Assembly: GCA_003152975.1 (NCBI GenBank)
Contig: PMBP01000137.1
Span: 237-5,345 of the forward strand
Direction of reading: 5' to 3'
Source of the DNA: Phycisphaerales bacterium
GTDB lineage: Bacteria > Planctomycetota > Phycisphaerae > Sedimentisphaerales > Anaerohalosphaeraceae
DNA: 5,109 nt
A model generated the notes under the pieces. The model made no database searches and was not told the origin of the DNA. It saw nothing but the letters and a program-made list of their open reading frames with translations. How positions within the stretch are numbered: position 1 is the first letter of the stretch; the number at the start of each line of letters is the position of its first letter. Shown here piece after piece: positions 1 through 5,109 of this stretch. The position numbers and the translations under genes were made by a program.

Positions 1-52
1 GCGCATCTTCGGCGGGCCTCAGCATTGACAACCACTTACGATCACCCCGCCC

Positions 53-70
53 CCGAAGCTGCGCGCTCGG
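53..70 (-). other. Weak hairpin downstream of the two-gene unit
   Basis: On the minus strand CCGAGC (70-65) can pair with GCTTCGG (59-53) across a five-base loop, with one bulged T. It lies about 45 bases after the stop codon of the diheme protein gene. No T-run follows (the next bases are G-rich), so it is not a standard intrinsic terminator; none is visible in the 114 bases after the gene. Confidence 0.25.
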
Positions 71-72
71 CC

Positions 73-103
73 GCTCATCGCTTGTCGCTTGTCGCTTATC
101 GCT
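73..103. repeat. Short tandem repeat of a seven-base unit
   Basis: On the plus strand the units are GCTCATC (73-79), GCTTGTC (80-86), GCTTGTC (87-93) and GCTTATC (94-100), followed by GCT. That is four copies of a GCTYRTC-type heptamer, the middle two identical. It begins about 12 bases past the stop codon of the diheme protein gene, in non-coding sequence. Confidence 0.75.
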
Positions 104-114
104 CCCTCCCCGAA

Positions 115-2829
115 TCACCGTGCCGCCGTGGCCGGCCGCGCCGGCCGGTAAAGATAGTCCGGCCACAACGGGCAGTTCAGGTCGATCCAGCATTTCACGC
201 GATGCATCTCCTCGCGGGTGAGCCGAATGTCGTAATGCCCGCCGTCCAGGATCGGCCGCAGCTTGCTCTGCGTCGTCCCGAAGGTCAGCGGCTCGGCCTT
301 GGTATGTTCCCGGCCCCAGGTAAAATCAAAATAGTTGACCAAACCCTTCTCGATCAAAGTCCGGTACGATGCCGGAACTCCGTTGCCGTCGGTTGTGCCC
401 GTCAGATTGATCTGCTGGGTATCTTTGGCGTCGTGGCACTGGATGCACTTGCCATCCCACACCGGCTGGACCACCTTTTCGTACGCGAAAGGCCCGGCAC
501 CCCACGGAGGCGGCACCGGCGTGCTGGGTTCTCGCCGCATCGCCTGCGGCATCGGCCGAATCGACGGCGTCGCCGACAACCGATTTTCGTGGCAGCCGAT
601 GCATCCGCGTTTCTCTCCCGCCTGCAACTGCACGACGCTGCGCATTCGCTGGATCTCATTGAGGTCGCCGTCCAGGGCCTCAAAGTACAGTACCTTACCC
701 GCCGGGGCGATGAAGTTGGCCGAGCCGTCCTCTTCCACCGGAACCAGTCCCAGATCGCCCTTGGCCACATAACTGGGCCAGCCATAAGGGCCGCTCACTT
801 TGTGGGTCGGCGTGGCATACCAATCCTCAAACGCCTCGTGATCCGCCTGATATTCCCCGTTGGCAAGTTGAATGAGTCCGGCCCGAACCTCCTCGCAAAC
901 GCGAAGATAACGGACGCTTCCGCGTTTGACCGCCGGCCCCAGTCCACGATAAATGTCGGCCACGAAAAACTGGCCGTCCTTCAATCCCGAATCTGCGGCA
1001 TCGACACTGTCGGCCATGACCGGCGGTGCAGCGACCGGCCGCAGCAGTGTCGGGGCCATGCTCCCGATCTGCGGATCGAGATAGAGCATTTCCCGATTAC
1101 CATAACGATCGATCAGGTATATCCCGAACCGATCGAACGCCGCATGACTGCACAGGAAAGTGTCGCGGCTGACCGGGGTCGGGTCGCGGAAACATTGCCG
1201 GTTCAGCCAGGTCATGTGATACTGCGGCGCAACATCCGGGGTCACATTCGTGATCGCCTTTGGATTGGATCGCCCGCGCTCCGGCTCGATCAGTGCGATT
1301 GGCCCATTCAGATCGCCGCCGTGCGACACCAGCGTGCACAAAATCTCGCCGGTGCCCGGGACCTCGCGGCCGTTGGCATAGCAGTTCAGCGTATTGTTGC
1401 CGAACACAAGTTCCGGGTGCGTGCCGTCGGGCCGAATCGCCCACAGCGTGTGCCCGAAGTCGGCCCCCTTGTCCAGATATTCCGACCGCATCCATAGGAT
1501 TCGGCCGTCATTCATCACCGTCGGCGTCCATTCGCTGATGTTGGCGTGCGACAGGGGCGAAATATTCCCCCCTTCAGCATCCATGCGAAATAACACGAAC
1601 GCCTGCGGTCGCCAGCATAAAAACCGCGACTTGCACCGCGTGCTGATAAACGCCAGCCCGCCATCCGGCAAGGGGCACGGGTAGAAATCGTGAAAGGGCC
1701 CCTCGGTCAACTGCCGCGGTTGGCCGCCGTCGGCGCTGACGGAGTATAGATGGTAATAGTCTTTTTTGGAGGTACGATAGCTAAAATAAACCGTACGGCC
1801 GTCGAATGAGGCCATCGGGTCCCGTGCGACACCGTTGCCGGAATCAAACAGCGTCGTCACCTTTGCCTTCTCCGGCGCTAGGCCGCCGTCGATTCGCGGA
1901 ATATCGAGCACGCAGATCCCGCCGCCGACATCCCCGGCCGAGTCGAAGATGTCGCTGTAGTTGTGCGACGGCTCGAAAGGATGCCGCTTGACGAACAATA
2001 TCTTGTGCACCTCGGCCAGTTGCGGATCCCGCAAAAACAACCGCCGCTTGATCAGGCGGGCAAAGAAATACGGTTGTTCCTTTTCCTGAATTTCCAGGGG
2101 TAAAATCTTGATCTCAGTCTGAAGTCTTTTCACAATCTTAAGATCGGCCTTCGCGCCCGACACATCCACTCCCACCGCCGACTGCCGCGCGATCATCTCC
2201 TCCATCTGCCGCAGAGCCCGGCTTGCCGAATCCGACGGGTCCATTTTCCGCCAGGTCAGCTCCTCGCATTCAAACGCATATCGAAGCAGCCCCTCCTCCG
2301 ACAGATACATCGGCAACAACGGAGAACTGCTCGCCCGCGCCACCGGATACCACCGAACTCCATCGACGGAAAGCTGAACCTCCAGATCTTCCGGCATCCG
2401 GTCGCGGAATTTTCCTTCCCGGTCTCGCGAAAAAACCACCTGATCCACGCAGACCATCTTCGGGAGTTCAATCTGAACCCATTCCTCGCCGGTCCCTGCC
2501 GCGATCCAACTGTGATCGTTTCCGTACAGGCCGTCGTTGAGGTGCGCGACCTGGTGGATGGCATACCCCGGCAGGCACGATGAGGCCGTTGCGATCGCGC
2601 CCGACTTGGCCAGCGCCAAATTCGCCTCGTGCGGGAATCCGTAGACCTCCAGCTCGTCGATGCATACCTGGCCCTGCGACGCCCCCCGAATGACCACACG
2701 CACAAACCGGGTATCATCGCGCGGGCCGAAGGAAATCTTGTTTTCCTTGTCCGGCTGGAACGAACTGACCGCCCACAAAGGCCCGGCCCATGTGATCAGA
2801 CATCCAACAATCAAAAGATTAATATTCAT
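115..2829 (-). CDS. Secreted diheme protein related to hydrazine synthase alpha subunit, with discoidin and beta-propeller domains
   Basis: This is a 904-residue exported protein, probably periplasmic or surface-located. Residues 1-20 form a signal peptide ending LWA before VSS; its n-region has no positive charge. Residues 35-190 look like a discoidin (F5/8 type C) galactose-binding-like domain (IDELEVYG, LNDGLYGNDHSWI, WVQIELP). Residues 200-275 are a charged, helical linker. From ILFVKRHPF (277) to about 620 there are PD40/TolB-like propeller blades (LYSVSADGGQPRQLT, LFRMDAEGGNISPL, LWAIRPDGTHPEL). Residues 640-740 resemble the hydrazine synthase alpha middle domain, ending YFEALDGDLNEIQRMRS. 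Heme c motifs are C743-H747 (CIGCH) and C795-H799 (CIQCH), split by a Pro-rich linker; H865 in GGHYDIRLT is a candidate distal ligand. The end carries CWIDLNCPLWPDY. The ATG at 2829 follows AAGGTG. The family is widespread in planctomycetes and mostly uncharacterised. I infer electron transfer or redox work beside the GH172 enzyme, not hydrazine synthesis. Gene call is firm; function is open. Confidence 0.9.
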   Translation of the reverse strand: MNINLLIVGCLITWAGPLWAVSSFQPDKENKISFGPRDDTRFVRVVIRGASQGQVCIDELEVYGFPHEANLALAKSGAIATASSCLPGYAIHQVAHLNDGLYGNDHSWIAAGTGEEWVQIELPKMVCVDQVVFSRDREGKFRDRMPEDLEVQLSVDGVRWYPVARASSSPLLPMYLSEEGLLRYAFECEELTWRKMDPSDSASRALRQMEEMIARQSAVGVDVSGAKADLKIVKRLQTEIKILPLEIQEKEQPYFFARLIKRRLFLRDPQLAEVHKILFVKRHPFEPSHNYSDIFDSAGDVGGGICVLDIPRIDGGLAPEKAKVTTLFDSGNGVARDPMASFDGRTVYFSYRTSKKDYYHLYSVSADGGQPRQLTEGPFHDFYPCPLPDGGLAFISTRCKSRFLCWRPQAFVLFRMDAEGGNISPLSHANISEWTPTVMNDGRILWMRSEYLDKGADFGHTLWAIRPDGTHPELVFGNNTLNCYANGREVPGTGEILCTLVSHGGDLNGPIALIEPERGRSNPKAITNVTPDVAPQYHMTWLNRQCFRDPTPVSRDTFLCSHAAFDRFGIYLIDRYGNREMLYLDPQIGSMAPTLLRPVAAPPVMADSVDAADSGLKDGQFFVADIYRGLGPAVKRGSVRYLRVCEEVRAGLIQLANGEYQADHEAFEDWYATPTHKVSGPYGWPSYVAKGDLGLVPVEEDGSANFIAPAGKVLYFEALDGDLNEIQRMRSVVQLQAGEKRGCIGCHENRLSATPSIRPMPQAMRREPSTPVPPPWGAGPFAYEKVVQPVWDGKCIQCHDAKDTQQINLTGTTDGNGVPASYRTLIEKGLVNYFDFTWGREHTKAEPLTFGTTQSKLRPILDGGHYDIRLTREEMHRVKCWIDLNCPLWPDYLYRPARPATAAR

Positions 2830-2833
2830 TATA

Positions 2834-2839
2834 CACCTT
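2834..2839 (-). promoter_or_regulatory. Ribosome binding site of the diheme protein gene
   Basis: The minus strand reads AAGGTG, then TATA, then the ATG at 2829. It sits inside the 33-base AT-rich spacer after the GH172 stop codon, so the second gene has its own initiation site and need not depend on coupled reading. Confidence 0.7.
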
Positions 2840-2862
2840 GAATACTTATAAATACAGATGCC

Positions 2863-4980
2863 CTATCGTTTCTGCACCCAGATAAAGTCGATCCACACCT
2901 TCGGCTCGGCAACGCCGGCCCCGGCCCCTTTCCATTGGAGCGTAAGGGTATGGTCCCCCGCGTCCAGATCCATCGGCATCAGGTCAATGCTTCGCAGCAA
3001 AGTCCCGTAGGAACAATGCAGGTCGATGTCCTCGGCCTTGTTGTCCAGCGTAAATGGCCGGCCGTCCAGTTGAAAGGCGACCTTCCCCGATTCCGGCGTC
3101 ATGCCGAATGCGACATGGATTTGCTTCTTGCCCGTCTCCTCGATCGGAATCTTGAAGCTCTTGCGGTCCCTCTCCTTGGTCGGCGTCCAGATCAGCGCCT
3201 TGCCGCCGGCCCAAAGGCGATTCTCCACAAGGCGGCTGTTTTCGTTTTCCGTCTGGAGTCCTTCAGCGGCGTAAAACACCGAATTGGAGGCCGCGCCCCG
3301 GGCGGCCGGTTCCCAGTTCTCCGGAAGCGAAGGGAGCCGAAGGTCGTCCGCCGTCAGGGCCTGATGATCATCCATCAGCCCCGGCCGTGCGTAGTGGTAC
3401 CCGATTCGGGCGTACGACAGGCCCGGTGTCCGCTCGTGGCTAAACAGCTCCATGTAGAAACGCAGACTGCTCTTGAACGGGATCGAATCCAGAACATGCC
3501 AGCGGAAGTTGGCCACAAAGCCGCGATTCCCCGGCCCGTCGTCGCGAGGCTGGCCGCAATAGGGATATGCGAAGATATCCGGCTCCGACCACGAATAGTT
3601 GAAGTAATCCTCCGAACCGGTCCCGAAGATCGACGGCCGGGTGTCCTCGTCCACGAACACCTTTTCGTCGCCCTCGCCCCACCAGTTTCCCCCGGGCGTC
3701 GGCACCGGACACGGATTCATCAGGAACACCGCCGTTCCCACATACACGCCCCGACCTTGTGCCAGCAGAAACGGCAGATCCTGCACCTCGCGGTTAGAGG
3801 CCGTCAGGTCGTGGTCCGCCCGCCACCGCGCGCGAAAGTGCATCGATCGATCATTCCAGGCAAACGGCATCGCCAGCGACGAACCCTTCACGCTGACGGG
3901 CTGATCCCCGCGGTTTTGAACTTCGATCTGGCAGGATCGTTCGAACGGCATAGCGAACCGGCACACCATCGTCCCATCCAGGCCGACGGTAAACGGCAGG
4001 GACTGGAAGGGATTGATCCCCGGCGCCGCCCCGAAAAAATCCCCGACGGGCGATTGCACCTGACCCCACGGATATCCGTCAAATGAGATCGACAATACCG
4101 TCTGTCGAAGCGCCAGGTCCAGGTCCTTGGCCGTTAGTTGCACGCTCAGCCGCTCGACGGCCCCCGGCCCATCGAACCGCACCAGCGTTTTTCTCTCGGA
4201 TGGGGCCAGCATTTCGTCAAACGGTTGCGGGCTCTGTTGCGACCGGGGTGCCAGATTCTTGTCCGGATCGGACATCGCCAGCGTTACCTTGTCGATCGTG
4301 TCTCGGTAGGTTTCCAGGTCCTTCGGGCTGAAACTGACGACCTGTGTTCCCGCATCATACAGCCGCACCTGGAGATGATAGAAATGAATCTCCCGGATGC
4401 TTCCGGTCCAGGTCACGCGGAGGGATTTGGCAAACGGAATCGGCGCATACGAGGCGTCCCGCTGATAGATCGTCTGGCCGAACCGCTCCTTCGGAAGTCC
4501 CACGGCCTGCGGGAAGCGATCGTACGGCCGCCGGAAAAATTCGTCCGCGCTGCCTTCAAAGGCAGCCGGTTCCGCCCCGTCGATCGTCACCCGCACCGTT
4601 CCGGAGATGGCCGCCGTCCACAGCCGCACGATGGCCCCCGGCCCGTTGCATTCCGCGATCAGGTACTCGCCGACCCCCTTGGCGTCCGGCTCGCGCAGCA
4701 CCTTCTCAAAATTCGGGATCGGCTCTCCCCCGAATCCATCCGAATTGGCGAACCAGTCCGGCCCGCCCGGCACCCGGCTCCGATGATCGTACGACGAAAA
4801 CTGGATCGTGCGAAAGGCCGGCTGCGGAAAACTCGCCAGCCCCGCCATATCGATCATCTCGTCAAATAAGGTGCCCGTCGTGATCGGCTTACGGTCGGCC
4901 TGCGATGCCCCGAGAACCACAGCCGAACACGCAAACAAAACAAGGCCGCCCAGCCCCAGCTTGTGCATGATCTTCAACAT
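2863..4980 (-). CDS. Secreted GH172 (DUF2961) family glycoside hydrolase with C-terminal beta-rich module
   Basis: This encodes 705 residues from the ATG at 4980. The start is chosen because GAGAGGG lies just upstream and it gives a typical signal peptide (MLKIMHK, then a hydrophobic stretch to VVLGAS). An ATG at 5019 would add 13 residues; AGGA precedes it, so it is not excluded. The core, about residues 35-535, matches GH172: RVPGGPDWFANSDGFGG near 69-85, a first GPGAI...DEFF unit (113-149), a second GPGAV...GDFF unit (271-316), then WWGEGDEKVFVDED and GTGSEDYFNYSW. E436 (GEGDE) and E457 (GTGSED) are 21 residues apart, the same gap I recall for the catalytic pair E270/E291 of the bifidobacterial difructose dianhydride I enzyme. 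Residues 570-705 form an added beta-rich module (FYAAEGLQ, IHVAFGM, VAFQLDG, HTLTLQW, KVWIDFIWVQKR), perhaps carbohydrate-binding. Characterised relatives act on alpha-fructofuranosides and D-arabinofuranosides; the substrate here cannot be read from sequence. It is first of a two-gene unit. Confidence 0.93.
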   Translation of the reverse strand: MLKIMHKLGLGGLVLFACSAVVLGASQADRKPITTGTLFDEMIDMAGLASFPQPAFRTIQFSSYDHRSRVPGGPDWFANSDGFGGEPIPNFEKVLREPDAKGVGEYLIAECNGPGAIVRLWTAAISGTVRVTIDGAEPAAFEGSADEFFRRPYDRFPQAVGLPKERFGQTIYQRDASYAPIPFAKSLRVTWTGSIREIHFYHLQVRLYDAGTQVVSFSPKDLETYRDTIDKVTLAMSDPDKNLAPRSQQSPQPFDEMLAPSERKTLVRFDGPGAVERLSVQLTAKDLDLALRQTVLSISFDGYPWGQVQSPVGDFFGAAPGINPFQSLPFTVGLDGTMVCRFAMPFERSCQIEVQNRGDQPVSVKGSSLAMPFAWNDRSMHFRARWRADHDLTASNREVQDLPFLLAQGRGVYVGTAVFLMNPCPVPTPGGNWWGEGDEKVFVDEDTRPSIFGTGSEDYFNYSWSEPDIFAYPYCGQPRDDGPGNRGFVANFRWHVLDSIPFKSSLRFYMELFSHERTPGLSYARIGYHYARPGLMDDHQALTADDLRLPSLPENWEPAARGAASNSVFYAAEGLQTENENSRLVENRLWAGGKALIWTPTKERDRKSFKIPIEETGKKQIHVAFGMTPESGKVAFQLDGRPFTLDNKAEDIDLHCSYGTLLRSIDLMPMDLDAGDHTLTLQWKGAGAGVAEPKVWIDFIWVQKR

Positions 4981-4984
4981 AGTT

Positions 4985-4990
4985 CCCTCT
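4985..4990 (-). promoter_or_regulatory. Ribosome binding site of the GH172 gene
   Basis: The minus strand reads GAGAGGGAACT directly before the ATG at 4980, with the GAGG core five bases from the start. This supports the start at 4980, which gives a clean signal peptide, over the ATG at 5019. Confidence 0.7.
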
Positions 4991-5018
4991 CGTAAACACC
5001 CATCCATTAATAGATACA

Positions 5019-5045
5019 TTTATACATCCTGTTAGTCCATATCAA
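5019..5045 (-). promoter_or_regulatory. Weak candidate promoter ahead of the GH172 gene
   Basis: The minus strand carries TTGATA (5045-5040) and, after 15 bases, TATAAA (5024-5019), in an AT-rich stretch that contrasts with the GC-rich genes. The spacing is shorter than the usual 17 and the -35 box would overlap the end of the possible upstream gene. A perfect TATAAT also occurs at 5082-5077 but has no recognisable -35 box. Sequence alone cannot show which, if either, is used. Confidence 0.25.
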
Positions 5046-5109
5046 CCAGATACAGTCCGAAAATTCCGGGCACTCCATTATATCCGAAACCGCCCCCGAA
5101 CGGATACGC
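5032..5109 (-). CDS. Possible C-terminal end of an upstream gene, cut by the window edge
   Basis: The minus-strand frame entering from the right edge is open for 25 codons and stops at TAA (5034-5032). It reads AYPFGGGFGYNGVPGIFG followed by LYLVDMD, a Gly/aromatic-rich, protein-like composition. The end FGLYLVD resembles FGIYLID at residues 568-574 of the diheme protein in this window, hinting at another propeller protein, but seven residues are too few to decide. A second minus frame is also open here, so this reading is not unique, and GC at third positions is only about half. If real, it ends 51 bases before the GH172 start and could belong to the same operon. Confidence 0.35.
   Translation of the reverse strand, partial: AYPFGGGFGYNGVPGIFGLYLVDMD

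Noticed and set aside
1..25. Possible start of a further minus-strand gene (ATG at 25, reading MLRPAEDA)
   Set aside because: Only eight codons are visible, there is no good ribosome binding site upstream and no signal peptide character; it cannot be supported.
25..1497. A 490-codon open frame on the plus strand
   Set aside because: It lies opposite the diheme protein gene, is rich in Arg, Pro and His as expected of antisense frames in GC-rich DNA, and shows no domain motif. The minus-strand frame has clear domains and a ribosome binding site.
2800..2829. Lipoprotein signal in the diheme protein (IVGC at residues 7-10)
   Set aside because: The pattern fits a lipobox loosely, but it comes too early, with no positive n-region and a hydrophobic stretch that continues past the cysteine to a better cleavage site after LWA.
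115..2829. True hydrazine synthase and therefore an anammox organism
   Set aside because: The first heme motif lacks the expected tyrosine, no other subunits are present, and such homologues are common in non-anammox planctomycetes.
2935..4086. A 383-codon open frame on the plus strand
   Set aside because: It is antisense to the GH172 gene, has no recognisable motif and an Arg/His-rich composition typical of a shadow frame.
4138..4869. A 243-codon open frame on the plus strand
   Set aside because: It is antisense to the N-terminal half of the GH172 gene, where the minus strand encodes conserved family motifs.

Overview
The window is GC-rich and carries two long genes on the minus strand, read right to left. 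A short upstream coding fragment may run in from the right edge. A secreted sugar-active enzyme paired with a large secreted cytochrome-type protein that joins discoidin, beta-propeller, hydrazine-synthase-alpha-like and two CxxCH parts points to Planctomycetota or a close PVC relative. This taxonomic call is inference from domain architecture; there is no rRNA or marker gene here.

Layout in the direction of transcription. Positions 5109-5032 hold the possible C-terminal end of an unidentified gene. Positions 5031-4981 are a short AT-rich leader with a Shine-Dalgarno site and a weak promoter candidate. Positions 4980-2863 encode an exported GH172 (formerly DUF2961) glycoside hydrolase with an extra C-terminal beta-rich module. 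A 33-base spacer holds the next ribosome binding site. Positions 2829-115 encode an exported diheme protein related to the alpha subunit of hydrazine synthase, with an N-terminal discoidin-like domain. Positions 114-1 are a short non-coding tail with a seven-base tandem repeat and a weak hairpin.

The two large genes very likely form one transcription unit: same strand, short spacer, a ribosome binding site before each, and both with signal peptides. A reasonable working model is a cell-envelope carbohydrate system in which GH172 cleaves a fructan-, arabinan- or similar furanose-type glycan. The diheme protein would bind a glycan or surface through its discoidin domain and do electron transfer or redox chemistry next to it. 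The first heme motif lacks the tyrosine I remember as the axial ligand of true hydrazine synthase, so hydrazine synthesis is unlikely. The redox substrate and the glycan are both unknown.

The remaining long open frames, including a 490-codon one on the plus strand, are antisense or out-of-frame shadows of these two genes.
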